Shown piece after piece: positions 43,573 to 51,126 of a stretch of DNA of 64,000 nucleotides. Location: positions 124,001 to 188,000 of the forward strand of contig JAVYQP010000003.1 in assembly GCA_038731605.1 (NCBI GenBank). The letters run 5' to 3'. The position numbers and the translations under genes are program-made. Each line of letters opens with the position of its first letter. Position 1 is the stretch's first letter. This DNA comes from WYZ-LMO2 sp038731605 (GTDB lineage: Archaea; Halobacteriota; Archaeoglobi; Archaeoglobales; Archaeoglobaceae). A model generated the notes under the pieces. It saw nothing but the letters and a program-made list of their open reading frames with translations, made no database searches and was not told the DNA's origin.

Positions 43573-44146
43573 TGTTTCCTGAACTCTCCCACTTCTCCAA
43601 ACTTTCTGCGGTCGCTTTGAAAACACACTCCCATATTCTTTTGCCCAGTCTGCTCGCTGGTCCGGAGAATTGCTCATAGCATCCCTTCATCGTGCTCAAA
43701 ACCACGATGGCATCCGTGTTCGTTCCCGTGAATCGATAGCCGAGTTTGAAAAGAGCTGAGCTCTTTGCTTCGGTAGCGGTTATGATTGCGTTCAGCAACG
43801 CAGATCTGCTGAGCCTTGATTCGACAACGAGAATCGTGTTTATCGTCATCTCGTTCGGGTTGTTTACCCCAGCGGTTACGAAGGCTGTTACGCTCTCGAG
43901 ACTTTTTATGCTTAGATTTTCCATTGGAACCGCAGTTAGTAGCCCAAAATATCTCTTGAGCCCGTAGCTTTTGGCAACTTTTTTCAGATACGCAGCCGGA
44001 CTCATTCTGTAAAAATCGTCGGTGATGCAGTGGTTAAAGGCGCATTCAACGCTCCGCCACCCGCCGAGTAAGCCTGTGCTCACGCCGAAGAATTTTCCGT
44101 AGACCACGAGTGTCCTGTCATCGATGCAGTAGTTTTCGTATGACAT
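43565..44146 (-). CDS. cbiZ: Adenosylcobinamide amidohydrolase
   Basis: 193 residues of the CbiZ family, which cleaves the amide bond of adenosylcobinamide (and pseudo-B12 forms) to adenosylcobyric acid, allowing archaea to remodel imported corrinoids. Typical segments are STGLLGGWRSVECAFNHC, SAAYLKKVA-type and FVTAGVNNPNEMTINTILVVE. The start ATG 44146 lies 29 nt inside the upstream ATPase gene. The neighbours btuD and btuC import the substrate, and the window's methylmalonyl-CoA mutase is a user of the product. Confidence 0.92.
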   Translation of the reverse strand: MSYENYCIDDRTLVVYGKFFGVSTGLLGGWRSVECAFNHCITDDFYRMSPAAYLKKVAKSYGLKRYFGLLTAVPMENLSIKSLESVTAFVTAGVNNPNEMTINTILVVESRLSRSALLNAIITATEAKSSALFKLGYRFTGTNTDAIVVLSTMKGCYEQFSGPASRLGKRIWECVFKATAESLEKWESSGNTF

Positions 44147-45305
44147 CAAGGGCACCTTCCTCGTTCTCGACGACTATCGCCTTCCTTAGGATCTCTTCGT
44201 AGATTCTTTCAGCCTCTTTTCCGCAGAAGTTTCTCTCCGCAAAAGGTGTCGAGTTCACAACGATTAGCTTCCCCATCTCCGCAGATTTAAGCGCACAAAG
44301 CAGGTTTTTGAAGTTTCCTTTTCCTATGGCGAGATTCGCTAAAACAACCGCATTGGCATTTGCTATCGCTTCAAGGTTCCTCCTGAATGATTCCTCGCTT
44401 ATCTCAGAAAACGGTGCTTCATCGATCGCAACGCCATTGATTTCTTGAATCGCCTCCCAATCTGAATCGAGCACGTTTACGACTCCCGCGGAAACCCTAT
44501 AACCCTCTTCGCTGAGCTTCTCGATCAAAGCCCTACCGCTTCCCCCACCACATATCACGTGGACCCATTTTCCGTTCTGCGCTACTTTCGTCTTTGGGAT
44601 CACGTAAATTTTTCCGTGTTTCTTTACAATAGCTTCGATTCCAAAAACTTCACGTATGCTTTCTTCGCTTACGACTTCACTCGGTTTTCCAGCGTATCTT
44701 ATCTCACCCCCCTTCATCATCATTACCTTGTTCGCAAAGCTCAGCGCAAGGTTTATGTCGTGCATCGCAACGATCACGACTTTGTTCTTCGCCAATTCCT
44801 TGAGCAGACTCATTATCTCGATCTGTGCAGAGATGTCCAAGTGCGCTGTTGGCTCGTCGAGCAAAAGAATTTCCGGCTGTTGCGCCAAAAGCCTTGCGAT
44901 CAAAACCTTCTGCTTCTCTCCACCGCTAAGCTCTGAAAAGATTCTGTTCGCCAAATGCCCAATTCCAACTTCTTCCAAAGCTTTGATCGCTATTTCATAG
45001 TCTTGTTTTTTCGGGATCTTTATCGTTCCAAAGTCTCGAGTCCTACCGAGTAAAACGATCTCGATTGCCTTCAGATTCGTCTCCGCAGTTTCTTGCGGCA
45101 AATAGCCCAAAGAATCTCGTTCGAGGTAAACAACTCCTTTCAAAGGCTTCAGAATCCCGAAGATAGTCCTAAGCAAGGTCGTTTTTCCCGAGCCGTTTGG
45201 ACCGAGGATGGTGATCAGCTCTCCTTTCTCCGCATGGAAAGTCACGTTTTTCAGGACTTCTGCGCTTCCGAGCTTTACGCTAACGCCTTCGACTCTTAAG
45301 ATCAT
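44118..45305 (-). CDS. btuD: Cobamide ABC transporter ATPase with C-terminal extension
   Basis: 395 residues. The first ~250 are a BtuD/FecE-type ATPase: Walker A GPNGSGKTT, signature ELSGGEKQKV, Walker B ILLLDEPTAHLD. The last ~140 residues are an extra Rossmann-like domain (VHVICGGGSGRALIEKL ... VSAGVVNVLDSDWEAI ... LANLAIGKGNFKNLLCAL), seen in some archaeal BtuD proteins and of unknown role. ATG 45305 overlaps btuC by 4 nt. No substrate-binding BtuF is in the window. Confidence 0.9.
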   Translation of the reverse strand: MILRVEGVSVKLGSAEVLKNVTFHAEKGELITILGPNGSGKTTLLRTIFGILKPLKGVVYLERDSLGYLPQETAETNLKAIEIVLLGRTRDFGTIKIPKKQDYEIAIKALEEVGIGHLANRIFSELSGGEKQKVLIARLLAQQPEILLLDEPTAHLDISAQIEIMSLLKELAKNKVVIVAMHDINLALSFANKVMMMKGGEIRYAGKPSEVVSEESIREVFGIEAIVKKHGKIYVIPKTKVAQNGKWVHVICGGGSGRALIEKLSEEGYRVSAGVVNVLDSDWEAIQEINGVAIDEAPFSEISEESFRRNLEAIANANAVVLANLAIGKGNFKNLLCALKSAEMGKLIVVNSTPFAERNFCGKEAERIYEEILRKAIVVENEEGALDVIRKLLHR

Positions 45306-46255
45306 AACCTCCTCCAAAGAAGATATATGAAGAACGGTCCGCCAAGCATCGCAGTTACTGCGCCAACTGGAATCTCTCCGCTCCAAAGTCTCGCAGAGAC
45401 GTCAACAAGGGGCATGAAAGCTGTTGAGAAAAGAATTGTCGCAGGCAGAAGTCTGCTGTGCTCCTCCCCAAGCAACATCCTGATCGTGTGCGGGACTATT
45501 ATCCCGACGAAGCCTATTACTCCGCTCGTTGCAACTGCGGAAGACGTTAAAAGGCTCGAGGCTATTATTAACTGCGTCCGATAGCGATCCACGTTCAAAC
45601 CAACCGCTCTCGCATGTTCATCGCCGAGAAGTAAAGCGTTTAGGTTCCAAGAGGTCAAAAGGAGGAAAGATGTGCACAAAACAAAGATCGGAGTCGCAAC
45701 GTAAATCTCCTCCCACATCGGGTTCGAGAAACTACCCATGAGCCAAAACATGACTTGATGCAAGCTTTGGGAGTGAAGATAGATCAGAAGAGAGTTAAAA
45801 CCTGAGAGAAAAGATGCTATCGCTATCCCGGTGAGAAGGATTGCGTAGCTTTGGTCTCGGAACCTCTTTGAGCTACCTATGAGCAAAACGAGCTGAACAA
45901 CTGCGATAGAGGTAAAAAAGGCTAAGACAAATCTGCTAAGGATTCCCAACTCAAAGACGACAGCAATGATTGCTCCAAGGCTCGCACCGCTCGCAACCCC
46001 CAAAACATATGGCTCCGCAAGCGGGTTTCTGAAGATCGCCTGAAGAGCGGTTCCCGAGACTGCGAGCGATGCGCCGACGAGCATCGCAATAAGAAGCCTT
46101 GGTAGGCGATAGTCGAGGATCACAAGCTTCTCGATCTCGCTCGCTTTTCCCACGAGAACTGAGATCAGCGACTCTACTCCGTATCCAGCGCTTCCAACTG
46201 TGAGCGAAACAACTATTGCGACGAAGTTCAGCGCAAGCAACACTGCGAATTTCAC
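45302..46255 (-). CDS. btuC: Cobamide/iron-chelate ABC transporter permease (FecCD family)
   Basis: 317 residues with about nine to ten membrane helices. FecCD/BtuC blocks are visible: DYRLPRLLIAMLVGASLAVSGTALQAIFRNPLAEPYVLGVASGAS, cited here by its ends as positions of about residues 47-92, and GFVGIIVPHTIRMLLGEEH near the C-terminus. The start is GTG 46255 with a TATA-like CCTTTTAGA about 28 nt before it. Corrinoid specificity is inferred from cbiZ downstream. Confidence 0.9.
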   Translation of the reverse strand: MKFAVLLALNFVAIVVSLTVGSAGYGVESLISVLVGKASEIEKLVILDYRLPRLLIAMLVGASLAVSGTALQAIFRNPLAEPYVLGVASGASLGAIIAVVFELGILSRFVLAFFTSIAVVQLVLLIGSSKRFRDQSYAILLTGIAIASFLSGFNSLLIYLHSQSLHQVMFWLMGSFSNPMWEEIYVATPIFVLCTSFLLLTSWNLNALLLGDEHARAVGLNVDRYRTQLIIASSLLTSSAVATSGVIGFVGIIVPHTIRMLLGEEHSRLLPATILFSTAFMPLVDVSARLWSGEIPVGAVTAMLGGPFFIYLLWRRL

Positions 46256-46295
46256 AGATCAAAGGAGGCGGACATTGTCTAAAAGGTTTTGGATA

Positions 46296-46368
46296 TGGGC
46301 TCGGGGGGATTCGAACCCCCGACCTCCGCTGTGTGAGAGCGGTGTCATAACCCCTAGACCACGAGCCC
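46296..46368 (-). tRNA. tRNA-Val (anticodon CAC)
   Basis: A full cloverleaf on the minus strand: 7-bp acceptor GGGCTCG/CGAGCCC, D arm GTCTAGGGGTTATGAC, anticodon arm CCGCT-CTCACAC-AGCGG giving CAC, variable loop AGGTC, T arm with GGTTCGAATCC, and discriminator A. No intron, and the CCA end is not encoded. It lies between btuC and afpA. Confidence 0.97.
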
Positions 46369-46391
46369 CAAGTTCGTTGGTTTCTTTGTTT

Positions 46392-46955
46392 TTATGCCTT
46401 TCTCTCTAACTTATTTCCAAAGTGCTTCTCGAAAACCGCAAAGATGTCCTCGGGTTTTTCCAAGATGAAGACGCCATCCATCCTGCTGAGCCTTTCCACG
46501 TGCTCGACGTCCTCTTTCCTTATTCGCAGTTTCATCTTCCTTCCATCTGGTAGCTCAGTTTCGACTATGCCTTCTCTGTAGTCCGATGGCATGATGTAGA
46601 CCGGAACGAAGGCCTTCAAGGCCATGATCGCCGAGTTCGTCAGCAACGTGTCCGCAATCCCCATCGAGATCTTCGCAACCGTGTTCGAAGTCGCTGGAGC
46701 GATCAGAAGGAATTCGAAAACACCGCTTTGAAGCATCCCAGCGAGAAATGGGACGTTTGCGTTGACTTCGGTCCAAACTTTGAAGTTGTTCTTCAGCTTT
46801 TCCATGAGCTTGTAGTAGAGAACGACCTGTTGCCCTGCTTTCGAGAGATAAACTCTTACCTCGACGTTCGGATACATCTCCTTGATCTTGAGCATCACGT
46901 CCACGGTTTCTCGCAACCTGTCACCGCTCCCGGTTATCCCCCATGCGACCTTCAT
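46392..46955 (-). CDS. afpA: Archaeoflavoprotein AfpA
   Basis: 187 residues of the flavoprotein (dihydromethanopterin reductase-like) family, starting VAWGITGSGDRLRETVDVM, with the FMN-binding LLIAPATSNTVAKISMGIADTLLTN segment at about residues 82-106. In Archaeoglobus fulgidus AfpA receives electrons from ferredoxin and passes them to the iron-sulfur flavoprotein encoded next to it. The start overlaps the isf end by 35 nt, so they are co-translated. Confidence 0.92.
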   Translation of the reverse strand: MKVAWGITGSGDRLRETVDVMLKIKEMYPNVEVRVYLSKAGQQVVLYYKLMEKLKNNFKVWTEVNANVPFLAGMLQSGVFEFLLIAPATSNTVAKISMGIADTLLTNSAIMALKAFVPVYIMPSDYREGIVETELPDGRKMKLRIRKEDVEHVERLSRMDGVFILEKPEDIFAVFEKHFGNKLERKA

Positions 46956-47529
46956 AACTCTTCAACACTTCTAAAAACCTCTTAACGGTTTTTCTCAAGC
47001 TCCTAAACCCCTCTTCATCACCCATAACGCCTTCCAACGTATCCTTGCTCCAGAAGGTTGCGCCGAGGTTTGCGCCGAAGGATCCACCGCTCACAGGAAT
47101 TATGCCGTTTAGGATGTAAAAGGTCAGAATCTGCTGGATCGCCAGCTCCTGTCCGCCGATCCTATCCCCGCCTACAGCTATCGCCATTCCCACCTTTCCG
47201 CGGAAAAAGTCGTAATCCTTTGCAACCAATGCCCTGCAACGATCCATCACGGCCTTTGTTTGAGCGCTAACTCCGCCGTTGTAAACCGGTGTTGCGATTA
47301 TTATGCCCTTCGCCTTCTCGAGCAGATCGTAGAGCTCATACATGTCGTCCTTTATCCTGCATTCCTTGTGCCTCAAGCAATAGTCGCAGTGCTGGCAGAA
47401 GTTTATCTGTTTTCCACGAACCGTGAACATCCTCGTCTCATATCCCTTTTCGCTCATCATCTCAAGCGCTTTGCCCAAAACGAACTCCGTCGCCTTTTTC
47501 CTCGGACTACCACTTATGCCGACGATCAT
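46921..47529 (-). CDS. isf: Iron-sulfur flavoprotein (Isf)
   Basis: 202 residues. A flavodoxin-like fold (IVGISGSPRKKATEFVLGKAL) carries the compact cluster motif C45-x2-C48-x2-C51-x5-C57, the Isf signature for a [4Fe-4S] cluster next to FMN; IIIATPVYNGGVSAQTKAVMDR binds FMN. Isf proteins reduce O2 or H2O2 in anaerobic archaea. It is flanked by afpA and the flavodiiron gene with short overlaps. Confidence 0.93.
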   Translation of the reverse strand: MIVGISGSPRKKATEFVLGKALEMMSEKGYETRMFTVRGKQINFCQHCDYCLRHKECRIKDDMYELYDLLEKAKGIIIATPVYNGGVSAQTKAVMDRCRALVAKDYDFFRGKVGMAIAVGGDRIGGQELAIQQILTFYILNGIIPVSGGSFGANLGATFWSKDTLEGVMGDEEGFRSLRKTVKRFLEVLKSYEGRMGDNRER

Positions 47530-48683
47530 TTCGCAAGCTCAACCCCCAGCTCGTAGGCCTTTTCAAGCTCTTCCTTCGTGGGCTTGAACTTAACCGCAAA
47601 CTGAGTCGTCTCAAAGCCGAGCTCTTCGAGGATCTTCGCAATTTCCTTCACCGCAACGCCATTCCAGCCGTAGGATCCGAATGCGAGCGCCTTCTTGTTC
47701 TTCGGCTTCAAGCTTCGCAAGTAGCTCAGGAATCCCGCGACCGGCGGGAATATCGAGTTGTGGATCGTCGGTGCACCGATTGCGATGGCTTTCGCATCCA
47801 GGATCTCCGCAACGATCTCGGTCCATGAGTCCTTTCTGACGTTGAAGAGTCTGACCTTCGCAACCTTGCCGGCTCCGTCTGCAATTGCCTTTGCGAGCTT
47901 TTCCGTCGAGCCCCACATCGTATCGTAAACTATCACCACTTTGTTCTCCGCCTCGAAGTTAGCCCATTTTGCGTAGCTCTCTATTATCGGCTTCGGATTC
48001 TTCCAAGCAACGCCGTGGCTCGGAAGGATCATCCTTATCTCCACGTTCTTCATTTCCTCGAGCTTCTTCTTTATCAGCGGAGCCAAGGGCATGAGTATGT
48101 TCGCATAATAAAGCTTCGCCCATCTCAACGCTTCTTCGACTCCGATGTCTTCTGCAAACCTCTCTTCAGTGGCGATGTGCTGTCCAAAGGCGTCGTTCGA
48201 GAAAAGGATCTTGTCCTCAACGAGATATGTTGCGATGCTGTCCGGCCAATGCAGCATCGTCATGTCTATGAACATCAGCGTCTTTTTCCCTATTTTCAAC
48301 GTGTCCCCGTTCTTAACGACCCTTATCTTCCAATCCTTGCAGTCGAAGTTCTTGCAGATACCTTCCTTACCTTTCTGGGAGCAGATTATCTCCGCATCCT
48401 TCGCAACCCGCATCAAATCCGCAAGTCCGCTCGCATGATCCGGCTCTATGTGGTTCACGACGACGTAGTCTATTTCCTTCGGATCCACGATTTTTGAGAT
48501 CTTTTCCAGATGTTCCGCAACGAACTTGTGCTTCACCGCATCGATCAGCACTTTTTTCTCGTCAACGATTAGATACGAGTTATACGTCAAGCCCCGTGGC
48601 GTTTGGAAGTTGTGAAAATCCCGCTCATCCCAGTCCAGAGCTCCGACCCAGAAAACGTTCTCGAACATCTCTACGGGCTTCAT
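47526..48683 (-). CDS. fprA: Flavodiiron protein (F420H2 oxidase-like)
   Basis: 385 residues: an N-terminal metallo-beta-lactamase-like domain with the diiron ligands in NHIEPDHASG (H78, E80, D82), later HWPDS and LPSHGVAW histidines, and a C-terminal flavodoxin domain starting VVIVYDTMWGSTEKLAKAIADG at about residue 250. Such proteins reduce O2 to water (or NO), with F420H2 in methanogens. Together with Isf and AfpA this forms an oxygen-defence operon led by this gene. Confidence 0.94.
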   Translation of the reverse strand: MKPVEMFENVFWVGALDWDERDFHNFQTPRGLTYNSYLIVDEKKVLIDAVKHKFVAEHLEKISKIVDPKEIDYVVVNHIEPDHASGLADLMRVAKDAEIICSQKGKEGICKNFDCKDWKIRVVKNGDTLKIGKKTLMFIDMTMLHWPDSIATYLVEDKILFSNDAFGQHIATEERFAEDIGVEEALRWAKLYYANILMPLAPLIKKKLEEMKNVEIRMILPSHGVAWKNPKPIIESYAKWANFEAENKVVIVYDTMWGSTEKLAKAIADGAGKVAKVRLFNVRKDSWTEIVAEILDAKAIAIGAPTIHNSIFPPVAGFLSYLRSLKPKNKKALAFGSYGWNGVAVKEIAKILEELGFETTQFAVKFKPTKEELEKAYELGVELAK

Positions 48684-48696
48684 GAAAATAGTGTTC

Positions 48697-48712
48697 CAAA
48701 TATTTTAAAAAG
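48697..48712 (-). promoter_or_regulatory. Putative TATA box of the fprA-isf-afpA operon
   Basis: Minus-strand CTTTTTAAAATATTT lies about 15-29 nt before the ATG at 48683. The remaining upstream gap to 48.82 kb holds no gene that I can see. Confidence 0.4.
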
Positions 48713-48819
48713 TTATCGCAGTTTTGATCTTTCAGAACCTATTGGTTCCGAATTCGAACCTTGGGCGTTTGCATTTTGCTAAGCTTTTGCATAATTTTCT
48801 ATTGAATTTAAATTTTAAA

Positions 48820-48836
48820 CCGAAAGGTATTTATAG
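48820..48836 (+). promoter_or_regulatory. Strong BRE/TATA element of the AbrB/phasin-like pair
   Basis: CCGAAAGGTATTTATAG combines a purine-rich BRE (CGAAAGG) with TATTTATA, centred about 27 nt before the ATG at 48859. It is one of the best archaeal promoter matches in the window, implying high expression and a leaderless message. Confidence 0.6.
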
Positions 48837-48840
48837 CAAT

Positions 48841-48866
48841 GGCATCTAATGGTATTAGATGGTGCC
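48841..48866. promoter_or_regulatory. Palindrome overlapping the transcription and translation start
   Basis: GGCA-TCTAAT-GGT-ATTAGA-TGGTGCC: perfect 6-bp arms at 48845-48850 and 48854-48859 with looser outer arms (GGCA with TGCC offset by two bases). It lies just behind the TATA box and covers the start codon, the right place for a repressor site. The first gene encodes an AbrB-type DNA-binding domain, so autoregulation is possible. Confidence 0.45.
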
Positions 48867-49146
48867 AAATTTCAGTGAACTTCAAAAATTCTGGGAAGAT
48901 GCACTGCGACTGCAGAGAGAGTTCATGGAAACTCTTTCCTCGATGATGAAGCTTGTTTCTGGATTCAGCATACTCAACAAAGACATCGCAGTCTTTAGAG
49001 CAAAGGTTCAGGCTGGCGGGAGAATTTCGATTCCCGAAGCTGAAAAAATAGCTTTGGGGATACGTGATGGAGATGTCGTTAAGGTAATAGTTGTTAGAGA
49101 GGGAGGTGAAAAGTATGGAGATGAAGGAATTGATGGAAGCGGGTAG
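48859..49146 (+). CDS. SpoVT/AbrB-domain protein with helical N-terminus
   Basis: 95 residues. The first ~45 are predicted helical and amphipathic (FWEDALRLQREFMETLSSMM). Residues about 47-85 are a swapped-hairpin AbrB-type domain (AKVQAGGRISIPEAEKIALGIRDGDVVKVIVV). The following gene encodes a phasin-like helical protein and overlaps by 32 nt. In haloarchaea an AbrB-type regulator and a phasin are encoded together as part of polyhydroxyalkanoate granule genes, and this pair looks similar, though no PHA synthase lies here. It may also be a generic DNA-binding regulator. Confidence 0.8.
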   Translation: MVPNFSELQKFWEDALRLQREFMETLSSMMKLVSGFSILNKDIAVFRAKVQAGGRISIPEAEKIALGIRDGDVVKVIVVREGGEKYGDEGIDGSG

Positions 49147-49432
49147 GGGATTCTACAAGATGGGTTTCGGGATTGCGAGAACGAGTTTGGATCTGCTGAA
49201 GGTGGCGATGGACAACTACGTGAGCATGTATGAGTTCTACGTGAAGCAGTTCGTTCCAAGCGAGAGCTTTGAAAGCATTCGAAAGGCTATCCAGCTCTAC
49301 GCAGAATCGCAGACAAAGGTTTTCGATAACTTCAAGAAGCTCCTCGATCAGCTGGAGAAACAGCAGGACGAAATCTACAGCAGAATGCTCGAAATGACAC
49401 CCAAAATCGAGGGCGAGAAGAAGAAGGCGTAA
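49115..49432 (+). CDS. Phasin-like small helical protein
   Basis: 105 residues, entirely predicted helical, with FYKMGFGIARTSLDLLKVAMDNYVSMYEFYVKQF-type amphipathic helices (about residues 10-45) and a coiled C-terminal half ending DNFKKLLDQLEKQQDEIYSRM. This is the composition of phasins or of PhaE-like subunits that coat PHA granules. Assignment is by pattern and by the AbrB partner, not by a diagnostic motif. ATG 49115 stands behind an ideal GGAGGTGAA site, supporting translation despite the overlap. Confidence 0.65.
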   Translation: MEMKELMEAGRGFYKMGFGIARTSLDLLKVAMDNYVSMYEFYVKQFVPSESFESIRKAIQLYAESQTKVFDNFKKLLDQLEKQQDEIYSRMLEMTPKIEGEKKKA

Positions 49433-49444
49433 AAAATCCTAAAC

Positions 49445-50407
49445 ATGCTTTTATTTTTTTCGAAGCTCGATTTTGTTCAAGTTGAAGTCTCTACACGCTG
49501 TCAGCTGAGTTGTCTGATGTGTCCGAAGGGCTTTTTCAAGTGGAGAGCCGGGGACATGGGCTTCGAAGATTTCAAGAAAATTCCCTTTTCTCGATTCCGC
49601 TATGCTCACCTACAAGGATGGGGAGAACCCTTGCTGAATCCCGAAATCGGAGAGATGATAGATTTTGCAAAGAAGCACTGCAAGGTCAGTCTGACGACGA
49701 ACGGGCTTCTTTTGTCGGAGTGGAAAGAAGAGATCTCAAAGCTCAATCTGATTGCGATCTCGATCGCTGGAATCGATGGGCAAAGGGAAGTTAGGAGGGC
49801 GAGACTTGAGAAAATCGCTGAAAGCATTGAAGCGATTGCATCGCTAAAAAAGAGACCGAAGATCGTTATAGCAACGCTTATGATGAAGAACACGATTTCT
49901 GAGCTTCCGAAGCTCGTCGAGTTTGCAAAATCGGTAAAAGCAGATGAAGTGATAGCGAACAACCTCGACTACATCCCATCGAAGGAGCTCGTGGGCTTAG
50001 AGATTTTCTCGGAGAACCCGAGCGAGGAGCATCTGCGGATCATCGAGGTTGCGAAGAAGAGAGCCGAAGAGCTGAAGATAAACTTCGTCGCAAGACCGAT
50101 AAAAATGGAAGAAGCTCTGATTTGTGCAGAGAATCCGATAAAGAACTGCTTCATAACCGTTGACTGCAAAGTCTCTCCATGCGCTTACCTCCATCTACCA
50201 ACCCACGACGAGCATATAACGAGGTTCTTCAAAGGGGAAGAGTTAAAAGTCCGGAAGCTGTATTTCGGCGATGCAGAGGAGTTCCAGAAAGTTTGGAAAA
50301 GCAAAGAGTATTCCGAGTTTAGGAAGGTCTACGAGCAAAGGTTGCTCTTTTGTGCTCCACCCTTGCCAGAAGTTTGCAAGAGTTGCTACAAAGCCTATTC
50401 GCTATGA
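49445..50407 (+). CDS. Radical SAM/SPASM-type protein
   Basis: 320 residues. The radical SAM motif is C19-x3-C23-x2-C26 (CQLSCLMC), followed by LQGWGEPLLNPEI and LTTNGLLL. The C-terminal part holds a cysteine cluster (CAENPIKNC, VDCKVSPCAYL, CAPPLPEVCKSC) as in SPASM or twitch domains that bind auxiliary Fe-S clusters. Possible roles are peptide or cofactor modification; no precursor peptide is evident nearby. It overlaps the DUF123 gene by ATGA. Confidence 0.85.
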   Translation: MLLFFSKLDFVQVEVSTRCQLSCLMCPKGFFKWRAGDMGFEDFKKIPFSRFRYAHLQGWGEPLLNPEIGEMIDFAKKHCKVSLTTNGLLLSEWKEEISKLNLIAISIAGIDGQREVRRARLEKIAESIEAIASLKKRPKIVIATLMMKNTISELPKLVEFAKSVKADEVIANNLDYIPSKELVGLEIFSENPSEEHLRIIEVAKKRAEELKINFVARPIKMEEALICAENPIKNCFITVDCKVSPCAYLHLPTHDEHITRFFKGEELKVRKLYFGDAEEFQKVWKSKEYSEFRKVYEQRLLFCAPPLPEVCKSCYKAYSL

Positions 50408-50748
50408 GCTCCTACGTTTTAATCCTCGAGAACTGTGAGGAAAGAATTCTACAAGTCGGGAAGCTTGGGAGCATAAGGTTCGAGCCCGGATACTATTACT
50501 ACGTGGGGAGCGCAAAAAGAATACGCAGAGTTGCAAGGCATTTCAAAGCTAAGACGAAAAAGTGGCATATAGACTATGTGTCCAGTGTTTTCACGATCAT
50601 AGGGGCAATTCTGTTCAAGATACCTGAATGCGAGCTTGCATCGAAGATCAAGCTCGACAGAATTCCAGGATTCGGATGTTCCGACTGCGATTGCGAGTCA
50701 CATCTCTTCTACTCCAAGAATCTGACGATAGAGAACTTGTTCGCATGA
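50404..50748 (+). CDS. DUF123 GIY-YIG-like protein
   Basis: 114 residues of the archaeal DUF123 family, a GIY-YIG nuclease relative: YVLILENCEERILQVGKLG, then FEPGYYYYVGSAK (the GIY-YIG equivalent), RVARHFKAKTKKWHIDYV, and a cysteine motif GCSDCDCESHLFY. In some bacteria the domain is fused to endonuclease III. DNA-repair or structure-specific nuclease role is likely but unproven. ATG 50404 overlaps the radical SAM stop. Confidence 0.87.
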   Translation: MSSYVLILENCEERILQVGKLGSIRFEPGYYYYVGSAKRIRRVARHFKAKTKKWHIDYVSSVFTIIGAILFKIPECELASKIKLDRIPGFGCSDCDCESHLFYSKNLTIENLFA

Positions 50749-51056
50749 ACTTCGATGCCCCTTTTCCCCTCCTTTGCGAATCCGTTGTAGATCTCGATCT
50801 CTTTTCCGATATCTGCTTGGAAGTAAACCTCCTTGCTCACAAAGACTCTTATGCGCCCCGTTTCATCTGAAATATATATCTCCCTTGCAGTCTCTGGATC
50901 GCCGATTCCGCTTACTCTTCCACGAACGTTCACTCTCCCAGGCTTTATTTCTGCGATTTTTGTGAAGCTAAGAACTTCGTAGTTCGCAAGCATCTCCATC
51001 GTTTCTTCATCGAGCAGATCACCAAATCGCTCCTTGATCTCTTCCCTCCTATCCAT
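50709..51056 (-). CDS. OB-fold nucleic acid-binding protein (RPA-like)
   Basis: 115 residues. The first ~30 are helical (EEIKERFGDLLDEETMEMLAN), followed by an OB fold (about residues 38-105) with VNVRGRVSGIG, REIYISDETGRIRVFVS and IEIYNGFAKEGKRGIEVHAN, the pattern of single-stranded-DNA-binding RPA domains. It overlaps the convergent DUF123 gene by 40 nt. May be a partner of a larger RPA or a tRNA-binding-type OB protein. Confidence 0.82.
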   Translation of the reverse strand: MDRREEIKERFGDLLDEETMEMLANYEVLSFTKIAEIKPGRVNVRGRVSGIGDPETAREIYISDETGRIRVFVSKEVYFQADIGKEIEIYNGFAKEGKRGIEVHANKFSIVRFLE

Positions 51057-51126
51057 AGAACCACCAAAGCATCAGCGTTAAAGCAAAACCGAGGAAAAGA
51101 AGTATCAGCCCTTTCGCCTCCTTCAT
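51049..51126 (-). CDS. 25-residue single-helix membrane peptide
   Basis: A small reading frame between dphB and the OB-fold gene: ATG at 51126 overlaps the dphB stop (ATGA), and its stop codon TAG lies inside the next start (ATGGATAG). The product has three charged residues and then one hydrophobic helix (GLILLFLGFALTLMLWWFYG). The tight packing and the clear membrane helix favour a real small gene, but no homologue is known to me. Confidence 0.5.
   Translation of the reverse strand: MKEAKGLILLFLGFALTLMLWWFYG

Noticed and set aside
46261..46270. AAAGGAGGCG as a ribosome binding site on the plus strand.
   Set aside because: No plus-strand reading frame of useful length follows before the tRNA, and the neighbouring genes are on the minus strand.
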